Assembly: GCF_003350535.1 (NCBI RefSeq)
Contig: NZ_QQBB01000005.1
Coordinates: 186,001 to 250,000, forward strand
Length of the DNA stretch: 64,000 bases
Direction: 5' to 3'
Source of the DNA: Microvirga subterranea
GTDB taxonomy: Bacteria; Pseudomonadota; Alphaproteobacteria; Rhizobiales; Beijerinckiaceae
Of the stretch, positions 55,204-62,613 are shown piece by piece. The first letter of the stretch is position 1. Each line of letters opens with the position of its first letter. A model generated the notes under the pieces. The model ran no database searches. It saw only the letters and a list, made by a program, of their open reading frames with translations, and was not told the DNA's origin. The position numbers and the translations under genes are program-made.

Positions 55204-55231
55204 AAGGCCCGCCATCCGGCGGGCCTTTTTT
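55204..55231 (+). terminator. Terminator between lipoprotein and capsid genes
   Basis: AAGGCCCGCC pairs with GGCGGGCCTT across ATCC, followed by TTTTTTATT. Read-through from the head genes would be reduced here, so the capsid gene may depend on its own promoter. Confidence 0.87.
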
Positions 55232-55254
55232 ATTGTCCAACCCCAAAGATTGTC

Positions 55255-56493
55255 ATGACCGAAACCATCGAGACCAAATCCCACCCGGCCGACGTGGCCC
55301 ATGCCTTCGAGGACTTCGCCCGCGCCTTCGAGGCGTTCAAGGACGCTAACGACGCCCGCCTCGGCGAGATCGAGACGCGGCTCACCGGCGACGTCGTCGC
55401 CGAGGAGAAGCTCGCCCGCATCGACGCCGCCCTCGACGATGCCAAGCGCCGGCTCGACCGGCTGACCCTGGACCGCGCCCGTCCGCCGCTGGGCGACGGC
55501 GGCGACGCACCGCGCGACCCGACCCGTGCCGAGCACAAGACCGCCTTCGACGCCTATATCCGCAGCGGCGAGGCCGCGGGGCTGAAGCGGCTGGAGGAGA
55601 AGGCGCTCTCGGCCGGCTCCGGCCCGGATGGCGGCTATCTCGTGCCTGACGTGGTCGAGCGCGAGGTGCTGCGGCGCCTGTTGGCCGTGTCGCCGATCCG
55701 CGCGATCTCGTCCGTGCGGGTCATCTCCGGCGGCCAGTACAAGCGCGCGTTCTCGGTGTCGGGCCCTGCCACCGGCTGGGTCGGCGAGACTTCCGCCCGG
55801 CCGCAGACCGCAGGTCCGACGCTTTCCGAGATGAGCTTCCCGGCCATGGAGCTCTACGCCATGCCGGCCGCCACGCAGACGCTTCTCGACGACGCGGTCG
55901 TCGACATCGACCGCTGGATCGCGGAAGAAGTGGAGGCCGCCTTCGCCGAGCAGGAGGGCGCAGCGTTCGTCAACGGCGACGGGGTCAACAAGCCGAAGGG
56001 ATTTCTCGCGGTCGATACGGTCGAGGACGAGATCTGGGAATGGGGACGGCTGGGCACCGTCCAGGCGGGCGGCGCGACCTTCCCGGCCGCCAACCCCTCC
56101 GACGTGCTGGTGGAGCTGATCTATGCGCTGAAGGCGGGCTATCGCCAGAACGCCAGCTTCGTGATGAACCGCAAGACGCAGAGCGCGATCCGCCGCTTCA
56201 AGGACGACAACGGCCAGTATCTCTGGGCTCCGCCCGCAAGCGCTGGCCAGGCCGCGACCCTGATGGGCTTTCCCGTCGTGGAGGCGGAGGACATGCCGGA
56301 CATCGCGGCGGATTCCTGCGCGGTCGCGTTCGGCGACTTCAAGCGCGGCTATCTCGTGGTCGACCGGGCCGGGATGCGCGTCCTGCGCGATCCCTATTCG
56401 GCCAAGCCCTACGTGCTGTTCTACACCACCAAGCGCGTGGGCGGCGGCGTGCAGGACTTTGCTGCGATCAAGCTGCTGAAGTTCGCGAGCTGA
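55255..56493 (+). CDS. HK97-type major capsid protein
   Basis: A 412-residue capsid protein. The N-terminal coiled helix (about 5-80, scaffold region) is removed by the protease. The HK97 core begins around EEKALSAGSGPDGGYLVPDVVER, and LMGFPVVEAEDMPDIAADSCAVAFGDFKRGYLVVDRAG is the usual P-loop/A-domain end. The final FAAIKLLKFAS matches GTA g5. No ribosome site is strong, and a terminator lies 23 bases upstream of the start. Confidence 0.93.
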   Translation: MTETIETKSHPADVAHAFEDFARAFEAFKDANDARLGEIETRLTGDVVAEEKLARIDAALDDAKRRLDRLTLDRARPPLGDGGDAPRDPTRAEHKTAFDAYIRSGEAAGLKRLEEKALSAGSGPDGGYLVPDVVEREVLRRLLAVSPIRAISSVRVISGGQYKRAFSVSGPATGWVGETSARPQTAGPTLSEMSFPAMELYAMPAATQTLLDDAVVDIDRWIAEEVEAAFAEQEGAAFVNGDGVNKPKGFLAVDTVEDEIWEWGRLGTVQAGGATFPAANPSDVLVELIYALKAGYRQNASFVMNRKTQSAIRRFKDDNGQYLWAPPASAGQAATLMGFPVVEAEDMPDIAADSCAVAFGDFKRGYLVVDRAGMRVLRDPYSAKPYVLFYTTKRVGGGVQDFAAIKLLKFAS

Positions 56494-56524
56494 GGGCGGG
56501 GTTTGTCCTCGTCTCCATCATAGT

Positions 56525-56635
56525 CCTCATCCTGAGGAGGATTGCGTCAGGAATCCGTCTCGAAGGAGAGGGCGTCTCCAGCGCGCACTGGACCCTCCTT
56601 CGAGACGCGGACTTCGTCCGCTCCTCAGGATGAGG
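56525..56635. repeat. Interspersed palindromic repeat, family A, copy 2
   Basis: Arms CCTCATCCTGAGGAG and CTCCTCAGGATGAGG enclose inner arms CGTCTCGAAGGAG and CTCCTTCGAGACG, making a long stem. It lies between the capsid gene and the convergent protease gene. Confidence 0.85.
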
Positions 56636-56666
56636 AGAGGGGTATCGGCTCGCTGGCGAGCTTTAG

Positions 56667-57464
56667 CTACCGGCTCGACCAGGCGCCGCCCACTCCATTG
56701 AGCGCCTGCATGCCCTGCACGATCCAGCCGAGATGCTCGGCGACCGGCGTCACGGCCGTCAGGCCGCCGCAGGCGCTGGGATCCCGGCTGCGCAGGGCTC
56801 CGCTCGACCAGCTGACGATGCCGGTGAGGTGATAGCCGGCGGAGGTGCGCGACAGGATCGGGCCGCCGGAATCGCCCCGGCAGGCGCCTGCGCCCGTCGT
56901 CTCCGCCAGCCGGTCGCGGTCGGTCACGATGACGACCCGGTTGGCGACCTGGACCGGTCCGAGGGAGACGAGATCGGTCTGGCGCAGGGTCCGGGCGGTC
57001 CGCTTGGCCCGCTCGGACAAAAGCCCGAAGCCCGCGATGGTCACCCGCTCGCCCGTCTCGATGCGGCCCGCGCGCCGCAGATCGAAGGGCGCGTAGTCCG
57101 GGCCGAGCGGACGCCCGAGCTTGAGGATGGCGAGGTCGACGCCGGGCTGCGTGCGCGGCGTCGTGCCCTGCACGAAGGCCGGATGCACGGCGGTCGCCAC
57201 CACGTCGAAGGCCTGCGGCCGGAACGCGCGGTTCACGCCCACGACCCGGTAGCCCGCATGGTCCATCATGCAATGGGCGGCGGTGAGCACGAGATCCGGC
57301 GCGATCACCGCGCCGGAGCAGAGCTCGCCCTCGCTGTTCTCGATGTAGACCACCGAGCGGCGAAGGCCGTTCGGATCGCGGTTCGTGGTGCCCTGCAGGA
57401 CCGCATGGGCGGGACCGGCGAAGAGCGTGAGGGCCGCAAGGGCGAGGATCGACAGGGTGCGCAT
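56667..57464 (-). CDS. Secreted trypsin-like serine protease (S1 family)
   Basis: A 265-residue S1-family protease. The signal peptide (1-21) is followed by the catalytic triad H64 (LTAAHC), D110 (PGVDLAIL) and S199 (CRGDSGGP). The C-terminal IVSWSSGA and GWIVQGMQ match chymotrypsin-fold enzymes. It runs opposite to the head genes, between capsid and connector. The paired protease at 57539 is a paralogue, probably with the same role. Secreted to the periplasm or outside. Confidence 0.87.
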   Translation of the reverse strand: MRTLSILALAALTLFAGPAHAVLQGTTNRDPNGLRRSVVYIENSEGELCSGAVIAPDLVLTAAHCMMDHAGYRVVGVNRAFRPQAFDVVATAVHPAFVQGTTPRTQPGVDLAILKLGRPLGPDYAPFDLRRAGRIETGERVTIAGFGLLSERAKRTARTLRQTDLVSLGPVQVANRVVIVTDRDRLAETTGAGACRGDSGGPILSRTSAGYHLTGIVSWSSGALRSRDPSACGGLTAVTPVAEHLGWIVQGMQALNGVGGAWSSR

Positions 57465-57538
57465 GAATCGAGTGTGAGGGGTGCGAGGGGTTTCCACAAG
57501 GGAAGCTTTGGCGCAGGCGAACGGTTCCGCGCCTGCCG

Positions 57539-58285
57539 CTACGGCATTTTGCCGTTCCACTGCGCGACGCGCTTCCAGCTCGCAAGAGTCTGGTCGATCC
57601 AGGCGCGCTGGGGGCCAACCAGGATGCCCTGCGTGATGCCTCCGCAGCCCTGTCCTCCGGCCGCGGTGGACCAGCTCGTGATCGCCACCACCGCGTCGCC
57701 CGCCGCCATCGGCCCGCCCGAATCGCCCTGGCACGCGCCCATGGCGCCGGTGCCCTTCGACCACAGCAGGATCCTGCTCGGGCCGTAGGGCTCGACCACG
57801 GCGAGCGATGCGGTGCGGAACGTGCCGGTGGTCTTCGGGTCGTCCTTGCGGGCGAGGCCCCAGCCGCCGACCGTGACGGCCTCGCCCTTGCCGAGCCCGG
57901 TCGTCGAAAGGGTGGCGGTCTCGAACCGCTGCGGCAGCGGCTCCGGCACACGCAGGAGCGCGAGGTCGATGGAGCGCCGCCGGCCCTCGATCGCCTTGGC
58001 GTCGTAGCCCGGATGCACGGCCTTCGCGGCGGGCGCGATCAGCACGGGCTCGCCGGCCTCGTCGCGAAAATGCACCCGGTGCTCCGCCGCGCCCGTCACG
58101 CAATGGGCGGCGGTGAGCACCACGTCCGGCGCCACCACCACGGCGCTGCACACGCCGCCATTCGAGCTCAGCACCATCACGCTGCGGCGCGACAGCGGAC
58201 CCTGGTCCTCCGCGCCGCCGACGATGGCCTCCGCGGCCGTGGCGGGCAGCAGGGTGGCGAGGAGAAGGGCGGTGAAGCGTCTCAT
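57539..58285 (-). CDS. Secreted trypsin-like serine protease (S1 family), paralogue
   Basis: A 248-residue S1-family protease. The triad is H61 (LTAAHC), D107 (SIDLALL) and S189 (CQGDSGGP). Cleavage of the signal at AAEA would leave IVGG as the N-terminus, the form needed by active trypsins, so signal cleavage and activation may be one step. Six cysteines are few for a eukaryote-like trypsin. It lies 74 bases upstream of its paralogue on the same strand, and 19 bases from the divergent connector gene. Confidence 0.88.
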   Translation of the reverse strand: MRRFTALLLATLLPATAAEAIVGGAEDQGPLSRRSVMVLSSNGGVCSAVVVAPDVVLTAAHCVTGAAEHRVHFRDEAGEPVLIAPAAKAVHPGYDAKAIEGRRRSIDLALLRVPEPLPQRFETATLSTTGLGKGEAVTVGGWGLARKDDPKTTGTFRTASLAVVEPYGPSRILLWSKGTGAMGACQGDSGGPMAAGDAVVAITSWSTAAGGQGCGGITQGILVGPQRAWIDQTLASWKRVAQWNGKMP

Positions 58286-58304
58286 GCGAGGAATTCCTGT
58301 CATC

Positions 58305-58865
58305 ATGAACCCGATACAAGTCGAAGGCCCCGCCGTCGAGCCCGTCGCGCTCGCCGACATGAAGGCGCATCTGCGCGTCGACCACGATGCGGAAGATGCG
58401 CTGATCGAAGGTCTCACCAAGGCCGCGCGCCTGATGGTGGAGGCGGCCTCGCGCCGGCTCCTCGTCGAGCAGACCTGGCGCGTCGCTCTCGACCGCTGGC
58501 CGGAGACCGGCACGCTGCTGCTGCCGCTCTCGCCGCTGATCGCCGTGGAGAGCATCACGTTCGTGGATGCTTCCGGTGGGTCAATCGCGATCCCGCCGGA
58601 GCGGATCGACGCGGATGCGATGAGCGACCCGCCGCGCATCGCGGTGTCCGACCCGCCGCAGCCCGGCCGCGCCCGCAACGGCATTGTGGTCACGGTGCGC
58701 GCCGGCTACGGCGCCGCGCCGGGGGACGTGCCGGCGACCCTTCGGCTCGCGATCAAGATCATCGTCGCCCGCTGGTTCGAGAACCGCGGCGACCTCGCCG
58801 GCGACCAGACCCTGCCGCCCGACGCGCTCGCGATGATCGCACCGTTCCGACGTGCGCGGCTTTGA
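58305..58865 (+). CDS. Head-tail connector protein (g6-like)
   Basis: A 186-residue protein of the phage gp6/DNA-packaging adaptor type. PVALADMKAHLRVDHDAEDALIEGLTKAARLMVEAASRRLL is the conserved adaptor helix pair, followed by beta strands and the C-terminal LRLAIKIIVARWFENRGD. It fits the ring joining portal and tail, GTA g6 by position. The start ATG lies 19 bases from the divergent protease start. Confidence 0.85.
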   Translation: MNPIQVEGPAVEPVALADMKAHLRVDHDAEDALIEGLTKAARLMVEAASRRLLVEQTWRVALDRWPETGTLLLPLSPLIAVESITFVDASGGSIAIPPERIDADAMSDPPRIAVSDPPQPGRARNGIVVTVRAGYGAAPGDVPATLRLAIKIIVARWFENRGDLAGDQTLPPDALAMIAPFRRARL

Positions 58866-58874
58866 ACCCGCGCC

Positions 58875-59064
58875 CGTCATTCCGGGGCGCACTCTTTCGT
58901 CATTCCGGGGCGGCCGCAGGCCGGGCCCGGAACCCAGAGCCGCCTGCGTTTCAGAAGAAGGCGATGAGCATTCCTCCCCATCCTGCATCGTCGGCGTTTC
59001 TGGGTTTGCCCGCTTCGCGTGCCCCTTCGGGTCGGGCTCTCGCTACGCTCGCCCCGGAATGACG
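58875..59064. repeat. Interspersed palindromic repeat, family B, copy 3, with doubled left arm
   Basis: The left arm CGTCATTCCGGGGC occurs twice (near 58875 and 58898) and the right arm CCCCGGAATGACG once near 59052. The duplication suggests a nested insertion of one element into another. It fills the gap between g6-like and closure genes. Confidence 0.78.
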
Positions 59065-59097
59065 AGTGGGACCTTACTCTCTCATCCAAAAAGAACC

Positions 59098-59433
59098 ATG
59101 CCATCCAAATCCTTATCCATCGGCGCGCGTGCGCGCCGGTTTGTGCTCGAATTGCCGCTGGAGCGTCCCGACGGCTTCGGCGGCGTCATCCGCTCCTATG
59201 CGCCCGGTCCTCAGGTCTGGGGCGCCATGGAAATGCTGTCCGGTCACGAGCGCATCCGCGCGGACCGGCCGGAACAGGCGCTCACCCACCGCATCACCCT
59301 GCGCTACCGCGAGGGCGTGACGGGGGCCATGCGGATCGTCTGCGGTCTCAGGCGCTTCGCGATCCACGCCGCGTCCGACCCGGACGGATCGCGCCGCGAC
59401 CTCGTGTGCCTCGTCGAGGAGATCAAGCCGTGA
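59098..59433 (+). CDS. Head closure / head-tail adaptor protein (g7-like)
   Basis: A 111-residue protein of the phage head-tail joining type: RRFVLELPLERPDGFGGVIR, QVWGAMEMLSGHERIRADR and HRITLRYREGVTGAMRIVCG are the usual strands. It seals the head after packaging. Next gene overlaps by GTGA. A weak ribosome site (AAAAAGAA) precedes the ATG, after a palindromic repeat. Confidence 0.82.
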   Translation: MPSKSLSIGARARRFVLELPLERPDGFGGVIRSYAPGPQVWGAMEMLSGHERIRADRPEQALTHRITLRYREGVTGAMRIVCGLRRFAIHAASDPDGSRRDLVCLVEEIKP

Positions 59434-59840
59434 CGAGCCCCGTGCTGGCGCTGCGCCGCGCCATCCTCGACGCCGGTTCCGCGGATGCGGAGCTGGTCGC
59501 GCTCATGGGTGGCGCCTTGCGCCTCCACGACGAGCCGCCCCGCGCATCCGCTCCCGTCTACGCCGTGTTCGGCGACGTGACGGCGCAGGACTGGTCGACG
59601 GATTTCGACCGCGGCCACGAGCAGGACGCGGCGATCGTCGTCTGGGCCGAGCGCGGCGGCGCCAGCATGGCGCTCGCCGTCGCGGAGCGCCTCGCAGCGA
59701 TTCTCGACGACGCGGCGCTCACCCTCGACGGCCACCGCCTCGTCAACCTGCGCGTGACGGAGCTCTCCGCCGCTCGCGACAAGGACAGCCAGCTCACCCG
59801 CGTCACGATCAGCCTGCGCGCCGTGACGGAGGTGGTTTGA
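59430..59840 (+). CDS. DUF3168 tail terminator protein (g8-like)
   Basis: A 136-residue protein of the tail-completion family: SPVLALRRAILDAGSADAEL, PVYAVFGDVTAQDWSTDFDRGHEQDAAIVVW and VNLRVTELSAARDKDSQLTRVTISLRAVTE. The GTG start overlaps the preceding stop. It would set tail length and link tail to head; GTA g8 by order. Confidence 0.86.
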   Translation: MTSPVLALRRAILDAGSADAELVALMGGALRLHDEPPRASAPVYAVFGDVTAQDWSTDFDRGHEQDAAIVVWAERGGASMALAVAERLAAILDDAALTLDGHRLVNLRVTELSAARDKDSQLTRVTISLRAVTEVV

Positions 59841-59875
59841 AGTACCACGTCACGCTGGGCCACTGCTCCCCATAG

Positions 59876-59974
59876 CCTCACCCTGAGGAGCGAAGCGTCT
59901 CGAAGGGCGAGGCGTCTCCAGGGGGCACGGGAAGCATCCTTCGAGACGGCGCTCCGCGTCTCCTCAGGATGAGG
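59876..59974. repeat. Interspersed palindromic repeat, family A, copy 3
   Basis: Arms CCTCACCCTGAGGAG and CTCCTCAGGATGAGG, with inner CGTCTCGAAGG and CCTTCGAGACG. It separates the tail terminator and major tail protein genes. Confidence 0.82.
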
Positions 59975-60014
59975 CGGGAGGGTGTTCTTCGCAATTCACC
60001 GAAAGGAACATGTC

Positions 60015-60425
60015 ATGCCTGCACAGAAGGGCAAGGATCTGCTCGTCAAGATCGGCGACGGGGCCGGCGGCTTCGTCACCGTGGCGGGGCTGCGCACGCG
60101 CCAGATCGCCTTCAACGCCGAGACCGTCGACGTCACCAACGCGGAATCCGCCGGGCGCTGGCGCGAGCTGCTCGCCGGGGTCGGCGTGCGCCGCGCCGGG
60201 ATCACCGGATCGGGCGTGTTCAAGGATGAGGGGTCGGACGCGCGCATGCGCCAGGTCTTCTTCGACGGCGACATCCTCGACTACCAGATCGTCATTCCGG
60301 ATTTCGGCCGCATCGAAGGCCCGTTCCAGATCACGAGCCTCGAATATCGCGGCGACCACGCGGGCGAGGTGACGTTCGAGATGGCGTTCGAGTCCGCGGG
60401 AGCGCTAACGTTCGCGGCGTTGTAG
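60015..60425 (+). CDS. Major tail protein (g9-like)
   Basis: A 136-residue tail-tube subunit. It opens PAQKGKDLLVKIGDGAGGFV and continues TVAGLRTRQIAFNAETVDVTNAESAGRWRELLAG, GSGVFKDEGSDARMRQVFF and FQITSLEYRGDHAGEVTFEMAFESAGALTFAAL, the pattern of TP901-1/GTA g9 tail proteins. The ATG has GAAAGGAAC upstream. Confidence 0.9.
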   Translation: MPAQKGKDLLVKIGDGAGGFVTVAGLRTRQIAFNAETVDVTNAESAGRWRELLAGVGVRRAGITGSGVFKDEGSDARMRQVFFDGDILDYQIVIPDFGRIEGPFQITSLEYRGDHAGEVTFEMAFESAGALTFAAL

Positions 60426-60447
60426 GGCTGGGCACGTGCCCCCGCAG

Positions 60448-60553
60448 CCTCATCCTGAGGAGGGCCGCAGGCCCGTCTCGAAGGACGAGGCGTTTCCAGA
60501 GAGCACTGGAAGCATCCTTCGAGACGCCGCTTTCGCGGCTCCTCAGGATGAGG
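60448..60553. repeat. Interspersed palindromic repeat, family A, copy 4
   Basis: Arms CCTCATCCTGAGGAG and CTCCTCAGGATGAGG enclose inner CGTCTCGAAGGA and TCCTTCGAGACG. It fills much of the 226-base gap between the major tail and gp10 genes. Confidence 0.85.
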
Positions 60554-60651
60554 CCAGAGTTGTAATCGGTGCTCTGGACCATAAACGCGTGGCGCACTTT
60601 CCCTAACCCCTTCCCGCAAGTGGAACACCAACACGCAAAGGAAAAACCCTC

Positions 60652-60990
60652 ATGCCCAACCGACGACGCGGGGAGGTCGCGCTGGAACTCGGCGCGACGC
60701 GCTACACGCTCTGCCTCACCCTCGGGGCGCTGGCCGAACTCGAAGACGCCTTCGGCGTGCAGGACCTGATGGCGCTGGCGGAGCGCTTCGGCACCGGGCG
60801 ACTGTCGAGCCGCGACCTGCTGACGCTGCTCGCCGTCGCCCTGCGCGGCGGCGGCCATGCGCTCACCGACCAGGAGGTGGCGAACCTGCCGCTGAGCGAC
60901 GGCATTGAGCCCGTCGCGGCCGCGATCGCCGATCTTCTCGCCGCCACCTTCGGGGCCGCCCCAAACCCTCCGCGGCCGCAGGGGGCGTGA
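60652..60990 (+). CDS. Gene transfer agent family protein (GTA-gp10-like tail chaperone)
   Basis: A 112-residue protein. RRRGEVALELGATRYTLCLT and GALAELEDAFGVQDLMALAERFG are the hallmark of GTA gp10, followed by LSSRDLLTLLAVALRGGGHALTDQEVANLPL. It assists tail assembly. It is the most specific marker that this cluster belongs to the GTA group rather than a generic prophage. The next gene overlaps by GTGA. Confidence 0.9.
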   Translation: MPNRRRGEVALELGATRYTLCLTLGALAELEDAFGVQDLMALAERFGTGRLSSRDLLTLLAVALRGGGHALTDQEVANLPLSDGIEPVAAAIADLLAATFGAAPNPPRPQGA

Positions 60991-61205
60991 GCGAGCCACA
61001 GGCGTTTCCCACCCAGGCCTTTCCCTGGGACGAAGCCCTGATGCTCGCTCTCGGCGTCCTGCGGTGGAGCCCGCGCGACTTCTGGCGCGCGACTCCGCGC
61101 GAGCTGATCGCCGCGTGGGAGGGCTTGAGCGGCGGACGAGGACCGGAGCCGGCGCTTGGCCGCGACCTCAGGCGGCTGATGGCGGCGTTTCCGGACGGGG
61201 CATGA
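60987..61205 (+). CDS. Small phage tail assembly chaperone (g10.1-like)
   Basis: A 72-residue protein. FPWDEALMLALGVLRWSPRDFWRATPRELIAAWEGL is the family core. The GTG start overlaps the gp10-like stop. Matches the small ORF that follows gp10 in GTA clusters, which helps load the tape measure. Confidence 0.85.
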   Translation: MSEPQAFPTQAFPWDEALMLALGVLRWSPRDFWRATPRELIAAWEGLSGGRGPEPALGRDLRRLMAAFPDGA

Positions 61206-61285
61206 TCCGCGGCCATGGATTCGCGTCGCGTGGCGTTCGGCGGTAATCTGCCAGGCGGCATCGACAAGCACAGGGTCGTCCCGCC

Positions 61286-61756
61286 ATGACCGATACGACG
61301 GACACCGCTCACGTCCTGATCCGGCCGCCGATTGCCTGGGGGCTCGCCATCCTGGCGGGACTTGCGCTCGACCGGCTCGTGCCCCTGCGGTTCCTGCCCG
61401 ACGAGGTGCCCGCGGGCCTCCTCGGCGCGGTTGTGTTCGTTCTCGCGCTCGCACTGGGCGTCTGGGCCGTCGTGACGATGACCCGGGCCGGCACGAACGT
61501 TCCCACCAACCGGCCGACCACCGCCATCGTCGAGAGCGGGCCGTACCGCTTCGCGCGCAACCCGATCTATCTCGGCATGATCCTGGGGCTGATCGGGTTG
61601 AGCGTCGCGTTCGACACGCTCTGGCTGCTGGTTGCGCTGGTGCCCTTCTGGCTCGTCATCCGCTACGGCGTCGTGGCCCGCGAGGAAGCCTATCTCGAAC
61701 GCAGGTTCGGCGACGTCTATCGCGCCTACAGCTCGCGCGTCCGGCGCTGGCTGTAG
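61286..61756 (+). CDS. Isoprenylcysteine carboxyl methyltransferase-like membrane protein
   Basis: A 156-residue membrane protein with about four helices. GPYRFARNPIYLGMILGLIG and REEAYLERRFGDVYRAYSSRVRRWL are the C-terminal SAM-binding signature of the ICMT/PEMT-like family, which methylates small lipids or thiols. It is not a phage structural gene; it lies between the tail chaperone and the tape-measure genes, so it is extra cargo within the cluster. Substrate unknown. Confidence 0.85.
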   Translation: MTDTTDTAHVLIRPPIAWGLAILAGLALDRLVPLRFLPDEVPAGLLGAVVFVLALALGVWAVVTMTRAGTNVPTNRPTTAIVESGPYRFARNPIYLGMILGLIGLSVAFDTLWLLVALVPFWLVIRYGVVAREEAYLERRFGDVYRAYSSRVRRWL

Positions 61757-61771
61757 GGGACAAAGGGGCGG

Positions 61772-61876
61772 ATGATTGAGGGCGCTGACTTAACCCAACG
61801 CCAGCTCGACACACTCATAGGTCCTTCCGATCGTTTCGGGGAGTCCATGTTCTGGTCCAACAATTATCGCCCATAG
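61772..61876 (+). pseudogene. Truncated 5' fragment of the tape-measure gene
   Basis: ATG-to-TAG frame of 34 codons: MIEGADLTQRQLDTLIGPSD, then RFGESM and a foreign tail. Residues 10-26 match residues 21-37 of the tape-measure protein encoded 800 bases further on, in the same frame. At the DNA level 52 bases (61798-61849) match 62632-62683 with three differences. It reads as the original start of the gene, broken by an insertion. Confidence 0.75.
61798..61849. repeat. Left copy of the 52-bp repeat flanking the lipoprotein insert
   Basis: Direct repeat with 62632-62683, 49 of 52 bases identical, in the same reading frame of the tape-measure protein. The three changes are two synonymous and one Leu-to-Pro (left copy). 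Confidence 0.85.
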
Positions 61877-62097
61877 CCTTTCAGCTTAAGGCACTGTGCA
61901 TAGATGTCCTTTGCTCCAGTCGCAGTATGAGGCGGTGCTAAATAGATGGCTTTCGACGCCTCATAGAAGCACTCGTCGCGAGCTCTGTCGTATTTCAGGT
62001 CGCCTGTTGGTTTCAAATCAAGCTCTTCCGGGCGTGTGCATCCCAAAATCGCAGTGAACGCGATCAGAATTCCACCAAACGTCCCGTGTCGCAACAT
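61864..62097 (-). CDS. Small lipoprotein, 77 residues
   Basis: Lipoprotein signal (GILIAFTAILGC, lipid cysteine at 20) and a short mature domain with RARDECFYEASKAIYLAPP and YAQCLKLKGYGR. The DEC-YEA-KA ... C-LKG pattern recurs in the neighbouring lipoprotein. Its 3' end overlaps the end of the truncated tape-measure fragment. AT content is higher than in the phage-like genes, consistent with a different origin. Confidence 0.72.
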   Translation of the reverse strand: MLRHGTFGGILIAFTAILGCTRPEELDLKPTGDLKYDRARDECFYEASKAIYLAPPHTATGAKDIYAQCLKLKGYGR

Positions 62098-62136
62098 GGT
62101 CGAACTGCTCCATTATCGCACTCTGCGATCAGATCC

Positions 62137-62613
62137 TTAGGGATAGTACGATTGCCGGAACTTCACGCCGTTGCGCTTCATGCAGTCGAACTCAAGATCC
62201 TCTTTCAGCTCGTCTCGGCTTCGTGAAGGAGCCTGCTTAGCGACGGCGAGCTCGGCCTCTTTCGTGCAAAGTGCTTTGATCCGTTGCCATTGATCCTCAG
62301 GCATCGAGACGCGACCGACAAAGGTGGCTCCCTTCAGTTCCGCGCACATGACGTAGAGCCTGTTCCACGTGTACGAGACGGCTGTCTTCGAATCTGCTGA
62401 CGCCGTCGCCTTCTCGGCTTCATAAGAGCATTCATCATTGATCCGGCTCCATTGAGCCGGGGCGATTCCGGGCGTCTTGAAGACGGACCAGGTTGGCGGC
62501 GTGCTCACGCAGGCTGTCAAAAAACATGCCCATAAAGCGACAGCAATCAGCTTCGACTTTGGAGAGTGAAATTTGGTCCAGGATGTTAAGGAAACCGGAG
62601 ATTCGAACGACAA
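62137..62613 (-). CDS. Lipoprotein-like protein, paralogue of the 61864 gene; start uncertain
   Basis: A protein of about 140-158 residues. The lipoprotein signal (KLIAVALWACFLTAC) is followed by a domain with RINDECSYEAEKATASADS and LYVMCAELKG, like the 77-residue neighbour. A second cysteine-containing half follows, with IKALCTKEAELAVAKQ and FDCMKRNG. No ATG or GTG lies at the expected point just before KLIAV; the nearest in-frame start is a TTG at 62613, inside the tape-measure gene. The true start was probably removed where the insert joins that gene. Confidence 0.6.
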   Translation of the reverse strand: MSFESPVSLTSWTKFHSPKSKLIAVALWACFLTACVSTPPTWSVFKTPGIAPAQWSRINDECSYEAEKATASADSKTAVSYTWNRLYVMCAELKGATFVGRVSMPEDQWQRIKALCTKEAELAVAKQAPSRSRDELKEDLEFDCMKRNGVKFRQSYYP

